A stretch of DNA of 64,000 nt from an uncultured Bacteroidales bacterium. Lineage in GTDB: Bacteria > Bacteroidota > Bacteroidia > Bacteroidales > UBA932. Below are positions 37,614-48,301 of this stretch, one piece after another. Position numbers and translations under genes: made by a program. Location: NCBI GenBank assembly GCA_947630665.1, contig CANRID010000005.1, forward strand, positions 1 to 64,000, in the 5' to 3' direction. The notes beneath the pieces were generated by a model, which searched no databases, was not told the DNA's origin, and saw only the letters and a list, made by a program, of their open reading frames with translations. Each line of letters begins with the position of its first letter. The stretch's first letter is position 1.

Positions 37614-38630
37614 TCAACCTCCTTTTTTTGCCCGTGGATGGGCGGTTATATAAATCTTCTTCAGCTGTTCAAACGAATTATGCGTATAAACCTGCGTCGC
37701 CGCAAGAGAGGCATGTCCCAGCACTTCCTTTATACTGTTCAGGTCGGCCCCGTTATTGAGCAAGTGAGTGGCAAACGAATGCCTTAACACATGGGGCGAC
37801 TTTTTTCCTCCGAATCCCTCCAATCCGGACAGCTCGTCTTTCACTATCTTATTAACAAACTGCAGGTACAATGTTTCACCTTTGTCTGTCAGAAAAAACG
37901 AGTCGCTGGTACAATTCTCAAAAAAACTTTTCCTTGCCTGTAAATATACCAAAATATTTTCGAACAACAAAGGGATCACGGGAATCTCCCTCGTTTTGTC
38001 TCCTTTTCCCGTAATGCGGAATATACGCCTGGCCCTGTCGAGATCCCCCACTTTCAGATTCACCACTTCCGCCCGCCTCATTCCCGTCGCATACAGGATC
38101 ATGATAATCATCCTGTTTCTCAGAGACGGATATTCAGGAGATACGGGCCGGGAGAAATATTCTTTCAAAGCTTCTTCCCGATAGAATTCCGGAAGCCTTT
38201 TCTTTTCCTTGGGCCGGTATATTTTCTTAACGGGATTCTCGTCCAACAGGCCCTGCCGCAGCAAATAATTGCAATAGCCGCTCAACCCGCTCAGCATCAG
38301 ATTCATCGTACGAGCATTCAACCCTCTGTCCAGTCCATCCGCCACAAAGCCGCGTATATTGAGCGCCGTCAGCAGGGAAATCTGCTCTCCGGGCGCCAAG
38401 TCCCGGAAACGGTCGGAAGGTTCCCCTTTGCCGGCTCCATCCGCCGGTTTCCCCGGCTCCTGCCCCAACATATATCCGTAAAACCGTTCCACGGTATCCT
38501 GATATAAGGAAACCGTCCGGGGCGAATATCTTCTCTGCACCCGCAGATAATCCAGAAAACCGTTCAGATAAACGAGCATCGGGGTAGTTTTATAAAAAAG
38601 TTTCTCCGTTTTCAAAGATACAAAATTCAT
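37614..38630 (-). CDS. xerC: tyrosine recombinase XerC
   Basis: ILYATGMRRAEVVNL, HVLRHSFATHLLNNGADLNSIKEVLGHASLAATQVYTH. Confidence 0.93.
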   Translation of the reverse strand: MNFVSLKTEKLFYKTTPMLVYLNGFLDYLRVQRRYSPRTVSLYQDTVERFYGYMLGQEPGKPADGAGKGEPSDRFRDLAPGEQISLLTALNIRGFVADGLDRGLNARTMNLMLSGLSGYCNYLLRQGLLDENPVKKIYRPKEKKRLPEFYREEALKEYFSRPVSPEYPSLRNRMIIMILYATGMRRAEVVNLKVGDLDRARRIFRITGKGDKTREIPVIPLLFENILVYLQARKSFFENCTSDSFFLTDKGETLYLQFVNKIVKDELSGLEGFGGKKSPHVLRHSFATHLLNNGADLNSIKEVLGHASLAATQVYTHNSFEQLKKIYITAHPRAKKGG

Positions 38631-38764
38631 GCATCCCGACGAATTTTCCCCGGGATATTTTTCCCTTTCACGATGATATTGCCCGCCGTTTTCAAAATAC
38701 CTGATTGTGGGTATTGATATAAACCAAAATACTCATTTATTTCGCAGATTATTGTGTAAAAAGA

Positions 38765-41260
38765 ATGTACTTATCCGATTTAAATACCGGCCAGTCGGCA
38801 ATCATTATAAAAGTCCTGGGTCACGGCGGATTCCGCCGGAGGATAATGGAAATGGGATTCGTCCGCGGGAAAAAGGTAACGGTGGTGCTGAACGCCCCCT
38901 TGAAAGATCCCATCAAATACCAAATCATGGATTACGAAGTCTCCCTGCGCAGGAGCGAAGCGGCCATGATAGAGGTACTGACGGAAGAAGAGACCCGGAT
39001 ACAGTCAGACGAATGCCGCGCCAGCGATGAGGCCTCAGGCCTCGACCCCCAGGATATTCTGACCGCCAAGATCAAAGAGATCAATATCGCATTGGTGGGA
39101 AACCCCAACAGCGGCAAGACCTCCCTTTTCAATGTCCTGTCGGGAGGACACGAACATGTTGGAAATTACGGAGGTGTGACCGTAGATGCCAAAAGCGGAC
39201 ATTTCCGATATGGAGAATATAAATTCAATATAACGGACCTCCCCGGCACCTACGCCCTGTCGGCCTATACGCCGGAAGAGCTTTATGTGAGGCGCCATCT
39301 GCTGGAAAAGTCCCCCGATATCATTATCAACACCGTGGTGGCTTCCAATCTGGAACGCAACCTGTATCTCACTACCGAACTGATCGATATAAATCCCCGG
39401 ATGGTGGTTGCGCTGAACATGTACGACGAACTGACCGAAAGCGGAGCCGTGCTGGACTACGGGCATCTGGGAAAAATGCTCGGAATCCCTATGGTCCCGA
39501 TAGTGGCCCGGAGCGGAAAAGGAACCGACAAATTATTAGATACGGTCATCGATGTTTATGAAAACAGGAACCCCGTCGCAAGGCATATCCATATCACTCA
39601 TTCCCAGGTCATTGAAAACGAACTTTCCGCCCTCTCCCGCATCATGAAAGAGGAAGGGGCCGATCTGCCCAGAAATTTTCCGCCCCGTTACTGGGCCATG
39701 AAACTGTTGGAAGGAGATACGGAAATCGAACATCTGACCGCCAAAATCCACCCGGACCGATACCCGGAATGGAAGGGAATCCGCGATGCGGCGGCGGCAC
39801 GGATCAAAAAACAGTTGGGAGAAGACCCGGAGACTGCCATGACCAATGAAAAATACGGATTTATCTCCGGAGCCCTCAAAGAGACCTTCACACCCAGCGA
39901 AAAGGAACAAAATAAAAATACGGCTATCATCGACTCCATCGTCACCCACAAGCTTTTCAGTTTTCCCATTTTCCTATTCCTGATATGGGTGATGTTCAAC
40001 GCCACCTTCTCCTTAGGCGCCTATCCGCAGGAATGGATCGAGTCGTTAGTGGGACTCATCGGCTCTCTGACGGAAAGGGCCATGAGCGACGGACCTCTGA
40101 AAGACCTGTTGGTCAACGGAATTATCGGAGGCGTAGGCAGCGTGATCGTATTTCTTCCCAATATTCTGATCCTCTACTTGTTCATCTCTTTGATGGAAGA
40201 CTCAGGCTACATGGCCCGGGCCGCATTCATCATGGACAAGATCATGCACAAAATAGGCCTGCACGGAAAATCCTTCATTCCCCTGATTATGGGTTTCGGA
40301 TGCAACGTACCGGCCATTATTTCCTCGAGAGCCATCGAAAGCCGTACCAGCCGCCTTATCACCATCCTGATAAATCCTTTCATGTCATGCAGCGCCCGGC
40401 TGCCGGTATATATATTGATGGCCGGCACGTTTTTCCCTCATAACTCCGGACTGGCGCTCATGCTCCTGTACCTGCTCGGGATCGTAGTGGCCATTTTTAC
40501 CGCCAAAATGATGCGCCGTTTCATGTTCAAAACGGACGACACCCCTTTTGTCATGGAACTTCCGCCCTACCGCGTTCCCACCCTGAACGCCACATTGCGC
40601 CACATGTGGGACAAAGGCGCACAATATCTGCGTAAAATCGGAACCGTGATCCTCCTTGCCTCCATCGTAATATGGTTCTTGAGCTACTATCCGCACTCCG
40701 CCCCGAATGAAACCGCATCCCCGGAGATCTCCGGCTTTGCCGCCGGTGCGGACGTTTCCGCAAATATTCCGCAAAAGCCGGACACTTATTTGGAGCAGAT
40801 CGGAAAATTTTGCGAGCCGGTCATGAAACCTTTGGGACTGAACTGGAAAGCAGGCGTGGCCCTGCTGTCGGGATCCGCAGCCAAAGAAATAATCGTCAGC
40901 ACTTTGGGAGTACTTTCCTTTAGGGAAGAGACCGAAATGAATGCACAAGCCGCCTCATACAAGAATGCCCTGCCCGACTATACGCCTGTCGCTCCGGACG
41001 AGTTTTCCTCCGGATCTTCCGAGGGAAGGCAGGATGACTCGGCATTATCGGAACGCCTGTTACGATCGGGAGACTTTACCGACTGCTCCGCCGCCGCATT
41101 CATGGTGTTCGTACTACTCTATTTTCCGTGCATAGCGGCACTTGCGGCTATCGCACACGAGGCGGGCAGCTGGAAATGGGCGGCCTTTTCCATGATATAC
41201 AGCACAACCGTAGCATGGATTGCCGCGTTTATTATATATAATATATGTAAAATATTTTAA
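38765..41260 (+). CDS. feoB: ferrous iron transporter, FeoA-FeoB fusion
   Basis: N-terminal FeoA-like domain, then VGNPNSGKTSLFNVLSG, FMSCSARLPVYILMAGTFF, SGSAAKEIIVSTLGVL. Confidence 0.95.
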   Translation: MYLSDLNTGQSAIIIKVLGHGGFRRRIMEMGFVRGKKVTVVLNAPLKDPIKYQIMDYEVSLRRSEAAMIEVLTEEETRIQSDECRASDEASGLDPQDILTAKIKEINIALVGNPNSGKTSLFNVLSGGHEHVGNYGGVTVDAKSGHFRYGEYKFNITDLPGTYALSAYTPEELYVRRHLLEKSPDIIINTVVASNLERNLYLTTELIDINPRMVVALNMYDELTESGAVLDYGHLGKMLGIPMVPIVARSGKGTDKLLDTVIDVYENRNPVARHIHITHSQVIENELSALSRIMKEEGADLPRNFPPRYWAMKLLEGDTEIEHLTAKIHPDRYPEWKGIRDAAAARIKKQLGEDPETAMTNEKYGFISGALKETFTPSEKEQNKNTAIIDSIVTHKLFSFPIFLFLIWVMFNATFSLGAYPQEWIESLVGLIGSLTERAMSDGPLKDLLVNGIIGGVGSVIVFLPNILILYLFISLMEDSGYMARAAFIMDKIMHKIGLHGKSFIPLIMGFGCNVPAIISSRAIESRTSRLITILINPFMSCSARLPVYILMAGTFFPHNSGLALMLLYLLGIVVAIFTAKMMRRFMFKTDDTPFVMELPPYRVPTLNATLRHMWDKGAQYLRKIGTVILLASIVIWFLSYYPHSAPNETASPEISGFAAGADVSANIPQKPDTYLEQIGKFCEPVMKPLGLNWKAGVALLSGSAAKEIIVSTLGVLSFREETEMNAQAASYKNALPDYTPVAPDEFSSGSSEGRQDDSALSERLLRSGDFTDCSAAAFMVFVLLYFPCIAALAAIAHEAGSWKWAAFSMIYSTTVAWIAAFIIYNICKIF

Positions 41261-41273
41261 CAGCCCCGGTTCC

Positions 41274-41450
41274 ATGACCCCCCGGATTCAAAGTATTATC
41301 GTATATCTGATAGGCGCCATAACACTGGCTATCATTCTGTTCCGTCTTTTCCGGTCCCGACGGAAAGGCGGTTCCTGTTCCGGATGCAAACTGAAGGGAC
41401 ATTGCCGTAAAATGCCCGGCGGGGAGTGCGAGGATTTTTTTGGCGGTTAA
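41274..41450 (+). CDS. FeoB-associated Cys-rich membrane protein
   Basis: One TM segment followed by CSGCKLKGHCRKMPGGEC; directly downstream of feoB. Confidence 0.8.
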   Translation: MTPRIQSIIVYLIGAITLAIILFRLFRSRRKGGSCSGCKLKGHCRKMPGGECEDFFGG

Positions 41451-41500
41451 CGGATTTTTGCATACTTTTGCAAGTCCAATAAAAAGGAGGTGTTTCCAAC

Positions 41501-41692
41501 ATGATCATTGTACCGATTAAAGAAGGCGAAAATATCGAGAAAGCGTTGAAGAAATTCAAACGTAAATTCGAAAAAACCGGCATCGTGCGCGAGCTCAGGA
41601 ACAGGAAGACTTTCGTTAAAAAATCCGTAAAAAGACGTGATGAAATCAAGAAAGCGATTTACGTACAACACCTGCAGATGAACGAAGAATAA
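41501..41692 (+). CDS. rpsU: 30S ribosomal protein bS21
   Basis: IIVPIKEGENIEKALKKFKRKFEKTGIVRELRNRKTFVKKSVKRR. Confidence 0.96.
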   Translation: MIIVPIKEGENIEKALKKFKRKFEKTGIVRELRNRKTFVKKSVKRRDEIKKAIYVQHLQMNEE

Positions 41693-41728
41693 TTTTGTAG
41701 AAACTCTATAGAATTGAAATAAAAGTCC

Positions 41729-41778
41729 AAGGGGATGACCAAAAGTCAGCAATGATTTAAAAGGTCGTCCCCTTTTTT
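41729..41778 (+). terminator. Rho-independent terminator after rpsU
   Basis: AAGGGGATGACC ... GGTCGTCCCCTTTTTTC. Confidence 0.85.
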
Positions 41779-41916
41779 CATTCCTTTCCGTGAAGCCGGC
41801 CGTGTTGCGTTTTCAAATGCCCGATTCCCGGAATCCCGGTTCCGGCCGCTTTGCAAATCCGGAGTTTTATCCTAAATTTGTAAAATCCGTTATTTTAAAG
41901 TTAAAACCGCAACGAT

Positions 41917-43917
41917 ATGGATAATTTTAAAGAAACCGTTTGCGAAGGAATTCCCAAGGTACTTCCCGAGCCGAAACCTTACGACCCCGATATCAATCAT
42001 GCGCCCAAGAGAAAGGACATTCTGACGAAAGAAGAAAAAAGACTCGCCCTGAAAAACGCGCTGAGATACTTTCCACGGGAACAACATGCAGTGCTGGCCC
42101 CCGAATTCGCCCGGGAACTGGAAGAGTACGGAAGGATCTATATGTACCGGCTGCGGCCGGATTATAAAATCAGTGCGAGATCCATTTACGATTATCCGCA
42201 CAAATCCCTCCAAGCTGCCGCCATTATGCTGATGATCAACAATAATTTAGACAATGCCGTGGCGCAGCATCCCCATGAACTTATCACGTACGGAGGCAAC
42301 GGGGCGGTTTTTCAAAATTGGGCCCAGTACCGGCTGACGATGAAGTACCTGTCAGAAATGACCGATGAACAGACGCTGGTCCTTTATTCCGGACACCCGT
42401 TAGGATTGTTCCCCTCCCATAAAAACGCGCCGCGGGTAGTGATAACCAACGGGATGGTAATCCCCAATTATTCGAGTCCCGACCATTGGGAGAAATTCAA
42501 TGCACTGGGAGTTTCGCAATACGGACAGATGACGGCCGGCTCCTTTATGTATATCGGTCCGCAGGGAATCGTACACGGCACTACCATTACCATATTGAAC
42601 GCCGCACGGATGCACGGCAGTCCGGATATCGGAGGCAAAGTCTTCGTAAGCTCCGGATTAGGCGGCATGTCGGGAGCCCAGCCCAAGGCTGCGGTAATCG
42701 CAGGCGTAGTAGGAGTCGTTGCGGAAATAAACGAAAAAGCAATCCGGACCCGGTACTCTCAGGGATGGGTGGATGAAGTATATGATGATCTGGATCTCCT
42801 GATCCGGCGCATCCGGAAAGCCAGCAGCGGAAAAGAAGCCGTATCGTTGGCTTACCACGGAAATATCGTGGACCTGTGGGAGCGGCTTGCGGAAGAGGAC
42901 ATGCACGTGGATTTAGGATCGGACCAGACCTCGCTGCACAATCCATGGGCCGGGGGATATTATCCGGCAGGATATTCTTTTGAAGAAAGCAACGAGATGA
43001 TGGTCCGGGACCCGGAAAAATTCAAAGCCTGCGTACAGGAGAGCCTGCGCCGGCAGGTGGCCGCCATCAACAAATTGACTGCCAAAGGAATGTATTTCTT
43101 CGACTACGGGAACGCCTTCCTGTTGGAAGCTTCCCGGGCGGGAGCTGATATTCTGTCGGGACCCGACGGAAAATTCAGATATCCTTCCTATGTCCAGGAT
43201 ATCATGGGACCGCTCTATTTCGATTACGGATTCGGGCCGTACCGCTGGGTCTGCACTTCTTCCGATCCCCGGGATCTGGAATGTACGGACCGGTTGGCCG
43301 CCCAAGTGCTGGAAGAGATTATGGAGACCGCTCCGGACGAAATAAAACCGCAGCTGGCCGACAATATCCATTGGATAAAAGAAGCGGGGAAAAATAAAAT
43401 GGTGGTAGGCTCCCAGGCCCGCATCCTCTATGCGGATGCGGAAGGCCGCACTAAAATCGCACTGGCCATGAACCGCGCCATACGGGAAGGAAAAGTAAGC
43501 GCGCCTATAGTATTGGGCAGGGATCATCACGATGTCTCCGGCACCGATTCCCCTTACAGAGAAACTTCCAATATCTATGACGGGTCTTGCTTTACGGCTG
43601 ATATGGCCGTCCAGAACGTCATAGGGGATTCCTTCCGGGGAGCCACGTGGGTTTCTTTGCATAACGGAGGCGGAGTAGGCTGGGGAGAAGTAATCAACGG
43701 AGGGTTCGGAATGGTAATAGACGGCTCCGAAGAGTCGGACCGGAAAATCAGAAACATGCTTTTCTGGGACGTAAACAACGGAATCGCACGGCGGAGCTGG
43801 GCCCGCAACAAAGGCGCCCTGTTCGCTATCCGCAGGGAAATGGAACGGACCCCGGAACTGCGGGTCACCTTGCCCAATCCGGCAGACGATGAATTGATCG
43901 AAAAGACCATACAATAA
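41917..43917 (+). CDS. hutU: urocanate hydratase
   Basis: LITYGGNGAVFQNWAQYRLTMKYL, LYSGHPLGLFPSH, VVITNGMVIPNYS, LHNGGGVGWGEVINGGFGMVIDG. Confidence 0.93.
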   Translation: MDNFKETVCEGIPKVLPEPKPYDPDINHAPKRKDILTKEEKRLALKNALRYFPREQHAVLAPEFARELEEYGRIYMYRLRPDYKISARSIYDYPHKSLQAAAIMLMINNNLDNAVAQHPHELITYGGNGAVFQNWAQYRLTMKYLSEMTDEQTLVLYSGHPLGLFPSHKNAPRVVITNGMVIPNYSSPDHWEKFNALGVSQYGQMTAGSFMYIGPQGIVHGTTITILNAARMHGSPDIGGKVFVSSGLGGMSGAQPKAAVIAGVVGVVAEINEKAIRTRYSQGWVDEVYDDLDLLIRRIRKASSGKEAVSLAYHGNIVDLWERLAEEDMHVDLGSDQTSLHNPWAGGYYPAGYSFEESNEMMVRDPEKFKACVQESLRRQVAAINKLTAKGMYFFDYGNAFLLEASRAGADILSGPDGKFRYPSYVQDIMGPLYFDYGFGPYRWVCTSSDPRDLECTDRLAAQVLEEIMETAPDEIKPQLADNIHWIKEAGKNKMVVGSQARILYADAEGRTKIALAMNRAIREGKVSAPIVLGRDHHDVSGTDSPYRETSNIYDGSCFTADMAVQNVIGDSFRGATWVSLHNGGGVGWGEVINGGFGMVIDGSEESDRKIRNMLFWDVNNGIARRSWARNKGALFAIRREMERTPELRVTLPNPADDELIEKTIQ

Positions 43918-44071
43918 ATACGAAATGCCTGAGCCTGCTTTTGGTATAAGTAATCGAGCGAATGAAGAGGTTTTTGATCATATCCACAACAAAGGACATG
44001 ATTTATCGGAAAGAATTCTTATTTTTGCAAGATAAAGATTTACAACATCCATTCATATTAAAAACAAAAAT

Positions 44072-45937
44072 ATGGCAGAAAAATTATTTGCTGAGTTTCC
44101 GCCTGTTTCCACCCAACAATGGGAAGAGGTGATTACTAAAGACTTAAAGGGCGCCGACTACGAAAAAAAACTCGTTTGGAGAACACAGGAAGGCTTCTCC
44201 GTACGCCCTTATTATCGTGCCGAAAATTTGAAAGATCTGAAACATCTGGGAACGGCTCCCGGTTGTTTTCCGTTTGTAAGGGGCACCAAAGATAATAACG
44301 ACTGGCTTATCCGTCAGGACTATTGTGCCTGCGAAGGCGACTACGCCCATGCGAATGCACAGGCGCTGGACGGTCTGAAAAAAGGAGTTACCGCCGTAGG
44401 CTTTTGCGTGGACGGTAAAAAACCGATCGGCAAAGCCGATATGGAAACCCTTCTCAAAGGCATAGACTTAAGCAAGACGGAAGTGAATTTTACGGATTGC
44501 TGCTGCGCCGCTCCGGAAATCATCGGATCTTTCCTGAGCGTAGTCAAAGCACAGGGAGTAAAACCGGAAGAGGTAAAGGCTTCCTTCGATTTCGACCCGC
44601 TGAGGGTTCTCAACCAGACCGGTGCGTTCTGCTCCGACAAATCCATGGACCAGCTGAAAGACTGCGTGGAAGCCGTAAAAGATTATCCGGGAATCCGGGT
44701 AATAGGTGTAGAGGCCTACTCTTTCAACGATGCAGGCGCGAGCATTTCCCAGGAATTGGGATTCGGTTTAGCCATGGGCAGCGAATATATCAACAAATTA
44801 ACGGAAATGGGTCTTACTGCGGATGAAGCTGCAAAAAGGATCAAATTCACTTTCTCCGTAGGCTCCGCCTATTTCATGGAAGTGGCCAAATTCCGCGCCG
44901 CACGCATGTTATGGGCCAATATCGTAAAAGCATACGGGGCTCAGAAAGAATGCTCCCTGAAGATGAAAGTCCATGCCGTTACCAGTGAGTGGAACCAGAC
45001 GGTTTACGACCCTTACGTAAACATGCTCCGGGGTACTACCGAAGCGATGAGCGCGGCAATCGCCGGCATCGATTCGTTGGAAGTGCTTCCGTTCGATTAT
45101 GCTTTCCGGGCTCCGGGAGAATTCAGCAACCGTATCGCAAGAAACGTGCAGATCATTCTGAAAGAAGAGAGTCATTTCGATAAGGTGGTGGATCCGTCCG
45201 CCGGCTCTTATTTCATCGAGAACCTCACCGAATCCATCGCAGAAGCTGCCTGGGCCTTATTTACCAAAGTAGAGGAAATGGGCGGATACGTGGCCGCATT
45301 TAAAGCCGGATTCATCCAGAACGCCATTAAGGAAACATCCTCCAAGAGAGATAAAAACATCGCTACCCGTCGCGAGACCATTTTAGGGTCCAACCAATAC
45401 CCTAACTTTACGGAAGTGGCGGACAAAGATATAACCAAAGAGATCGTTACACGCAAACCCGCTCCACAGGTAAGCGGTAATATGATCGGGCAGCCGTTAG
45501 AAAAATACAGGGGCGCACAGGCTTTCGAAGCCATGCGTTTCGCGACAGACAAGAGCGGCAAAAAACCGGTCGCCTTCATGGTAACCTACGGGAACTTGGC
45601 CATGTGCCGCGCCAGAGCGCAGTTCTCCTGCAATTTCTTTGCGGTAGCGGGTTTCAAGGTGGTGGACAACAACCGTTTCTCAACACCTGAAGAAGGGGTG
45701 AAAGCCGCCCTCGAAGCAAAAGCCGATATCATAGTGGCATGTTCTTCCGATGACGAGTATGCGGATACCGTACCGCAGATCGCGCAGCTGGCAGACGGCA
45801 AGGCCATCGTAGTGGTAGCCGGCGACCCGGCCTGCAAAGAGGACCTGATGTCCAAAGGCATTACCAATTTCATCAATGTAAAGAGCAACGTGCTCGAGAC
45901 CTTGAAAGAATACCAGGCGAAACTGGGTATCAAATAA
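44072..45937 (+). CDS. mutA: methylmalonyl-CoA mutase small subunit
   Basis: MCM fold: RTQEGFSVRPYY, AFRAPGEFSNRIARNVQIILKEESHFDKVVDPSAGSYFIE; paired with mutB. Confidence 0.95.
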   Translation: MAEKLFAEFPPVSTQQWEEVITKDLKGADYEKKLVWRTQEGFSVRPYYRAENLKDLKHLGTAPGCFPFVRGTKDNNDWLIRQDYCACEGDYAHANAQALDGLKKGVTAVGFCVDGKKPIGKADMETLLKGIDLSKTEVNFTDCCCAAPEIIGSFLSVVKAQGVKPEEVKASFDFDPLRVLNQTGAFCSDKSMDQLKDCVEAVKDYPGIRVIGVEAYSFNDAGASISQELGFGLAMGSEYINKLTEMGLTADEAAKRIKFTFSVGSAYFMEVAKFRAARMLWANIVKAYGAQKECSLKMKVHAVTSEWNQTVYDPYVNMLRGTTEAMSAAIAGIDSLEVLPFDYAFRAPGEFSNRIARNVQIILKEESHFDKVVDPSAGSYFIENLTESIAEAAWALFTKVEEMGGYVAAFKAGFIQNAIKETSSKRDKNIATRRETILGSNQYPNFTEVADKDITKEIVTRKPAPQVSGNMIGQPLEKYRGAQAFEAMRFATDKSGKKPVAFMVTYGNLAMCRARAQFSCNFFAVAGFKVVDNNRFSTPEEGVKAALEAKADIIVACSSDDEYADTVPQIAQLADGKAIVVVAGDPACKEDLMSKGITNFINVKSNVLETLKEYQAKLGIK

Positions 45938-46030
45938 CCGGTCTCCCGACAATTTTATTTTCAATAATCAAATTAAAATCGTCCGGAATACAAAAAAGGG
46001 CGATGACAAAATTTTAAAAGACAATTTAAT

Positions 46031-48157
46031 ATGCGTCCGAAATTTTCAGAACTAAAATATAAGGGAGATGCCGCCTGCGGCCGACAGGAAAACAGCGAGT
46101 GGCTGACACCCGAAAAGATAGTTGTAAAAACGAATTACAACGAATCCGACCTGGAAGGCATGGAGCACCTGAATTATGCCGCCGGCATCGCTCCGTTCCT
46201 CAGGGGTCCTTACAGCACCATGTATGTAATGAAACCATGGACTATCCGCCAGTATGCAGGCTTCTCCACGGCAGAAGAATCCAACGCCTTTTACAGAAGG
46301 AACTTAGCCGCCGGGCAGAAAGGTCTGTCGGTGGCATTCGACCTGGCGACTCACCGCGGATACGATGCGGATCACCCGCGCGTAGTGGGAGACGTCGGAA
46401 AAGCGGGAGTAAGCATTTGCAGCGTGGAGGATATGAAGATTCTGTTCGACCAGATTCCGCTCAATAAAATGTCAGTATCCATGACCATGAACGGCGCCGT
46501 TCTGCCGGTTATGGCTTTCTATATCGTTGCGGGCTTGGAGCAAGGCGCCAAACTGGAAGAAATGGCCGGAACCATCCAAAACGATATCCTGAAAGAATTC
46601 ATGGTGCGCAACACCTACATTTATCCGCCTGAATTTTCCATGAGGATTATCGGGGATATTTTCGCATATACGTCCAAGTACATGCCTAAATTCAATTCCA
46701 TTTCCATCTCCGGATACCACATGCAGGAAGCCGGCGCCACCAACGACATCGAAATGGCTTATACGCTGGCCGACGGACTGGAATACCTCCGGACCGGTAT
46801 CAAGGCAGGCATCTCGGTAGATGCATTCGCTCCGCGGCTCTCATTCTTCTGGGCTATCGGGATGAATCATTTTATGGAAATCGCAAAAATGCGTGCAGCC
46901 CGCATGATCTGGGCCAAATTGGTAAAACAGTTCAATCCGCAAAATCCTAAATCATTATCTCTGCGTACGCATTGCCAGACTTCCGGCTGGTCTCTGACCG
47001 AACAGGATCCGTTCAATAACGTAGCCAGAACCTGTATCGAAGCCATGGGAGCGGCGCTGGGACATACCCAGTCATTGCATACCAACGCATTGGACGAAGC
47101 CATCGCGCTGCCTACCGACTTTTCCGCACGTATTGCACGTAATACCCAGATTTATATTCAGGAAGAGACCAATGTCACCCGTTCCATCGACCCATGGGCA
47201 GGTTCCTATTATATCGAGTCGCTTACCAACGACCTGGCACACAAAGCATGGGAACATATCCAGGAAGTGGAGAAATTGGGAGGTATGGCCAAAGCCATCG
47301 AGACCGGTATTCCAAAACTGAGAATCGAAGAAGCGGCCGCACGCAAACAGGCCCGCATAGACTCCGGCGAGGATACGATCGTGGGTATAAATAAATATCG
47401 TTTGGAGAAAGAAGATCCTATAGAGATTCTGGATATCGACAACACCAAAGTACGGGAATCCCAGATCAAGAGGCTGAAGGAACTCCGCGCCAACCGGGAC
47501 GATGCCAAGGTTCAGCAATGCCTGGCCGCCATAACGGAAGCCGTAAGGAACAAGACCGGCAACCTGCTGGAACTGGCGGTAGAAGCTGCCAAAGCCCGTG
47601 CCTCTTTAGGAGAAATTTCAGATGCCTGCGAAGCCGTAGTAGGAAGATATAAAGCTGTTATCCGTATGAATACAGGTGTTTATTCCTCAGAAGTCAAAAA
47701 TGATTCTGAATTTGAAAAAGCCAAAGAAATGGTAGCGCAGTTCGCCAAGAAAGAAGGACGCCAGCCGCGCATCATGATCGCCAAATTAGGCCAGGACGGC
47801 CATGACCGGGGCGCCAAGGTTGTAGCGACCGGCTACGCCGATTGCGGTTTCGATGTAGATATGGGGCCGTTGTTCCAGACTCCGGAAGAAGCCGCCAAAC
47901 AAGCCGTAGAGAATGATGTGCACGTAGTAGGCGTATCCTCTCTTGCTGCCGGACACAAAACCTTGGTTCCGCAGATTGTGAACGAGCTGAAGAAACTGGG
48001 AAGGGAAGATATCATCGTCATTGCGGGCGGTGTGATTCCGGCTCAAGATTACGATATTCTTTACAAAGCGGGCGCAGCAGCCATATTCGGACCGGGTACT
48101 CCTATCGCCCAGGCCGCCATCAAAATCATGGAAATGCTGATGCAGAAATTCGACTGA
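46031..48157 (+). CDS. mutB: methylmalonyl-CoA mutase large subunit
   Basis: Catalytic domain plus C-terminal B12 domain [26 protein letters not shown]. Confidence 0.97.
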   Translation: MRPKFSELKYKGDAACGRQENSEWLTPEKIVVKTNYNESDLEGMEHLNYAAGIAPFLRGPYSTMYVMKPWTIRQYAGFSTAEESNAFYRRNLAAGQKGLSVAFDLATHRGYDADHPRVVGDVGKAGVSICSVEDMKILFDQIPLNKMSVSMTMNGAVLPVMAFYIVAGLEQGAKLEEMAGTIQNDILKEFMVRNTYIYPPEFSMRIIGDIFAYTSKYMPKFNSISISGYHMQEAGATNDIEMAYTLADGLEYLRTGIKAGISVDAFAPRLSFFWAIGMNHFMEIAKMRAARMIWAKLVKQFNPQNPKSLSLRTHCQTSGWSLTEQDPFNNVARTCIEAMGAALGHTQSLHTNALDEAIALPTDFSARIARNTQIYIQEETNVTRSIDPWAGSYYIESLTNDLAHKAWEHIQEVEKLGGMAKAIETGIPKLRIEEAAARKQARIDSGEDTIVGINKYRLEKEDPIEILDIDNTKVRESQIKRLKELRANRDDAKVQQCLAAITEAVRNKTGNLLELAVEAAKARASLGEISDACEAVVGRYKAVIRMNTGVYSSEVKNDSEFEKAKEMVAQFAKKEGRQPRIMIAKLGQDGHDRGAKVVATGYADCGFDVDMGPLFQTPEEAAKQAVENDVHVVGVSSLAAGHKTLVPQIVNELKKLGREDIIVIAGGVIPAQDYDILYKAGAAAIFGPGTPIAQAAIKIMEMLMQKFD

Positions 48158-48173
48158 TCCGCTTACTTGCGAT

Positions 48174-48215
48174 AAAAAAGGCTGACTGACAATCAAATGT
48201 CATTCAGCCTTTTTT
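48174..48215 (+). terminator. Rho-independent terminator after mutB
   Basis: AAAAAGGCTGA ... TCAGCCTTTTTTG. Confidence 0.85.
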
Positions 48216-48301
48216 GTTCTTCAAGGGGTTGGTTTAAAAAGAAAGAGCCCGGACGATACCGGACTCTTTCTATAATGCCAACCCGGATAACCGGGTAAAA
48301 T

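Noticed and set aside
40385-40948. 187-aa ORF antisense to feoB
   Set aside because: Inside conserved feoB; composition typical of a reverse-strand shadow.
42913-43914. 333-aa antisense ORF over hutU
   Set aside because: Fully shadowed by a strong hutU coding frame; no recognisable domain; typical antisense shadow ORF in GC-rich coding DNA.
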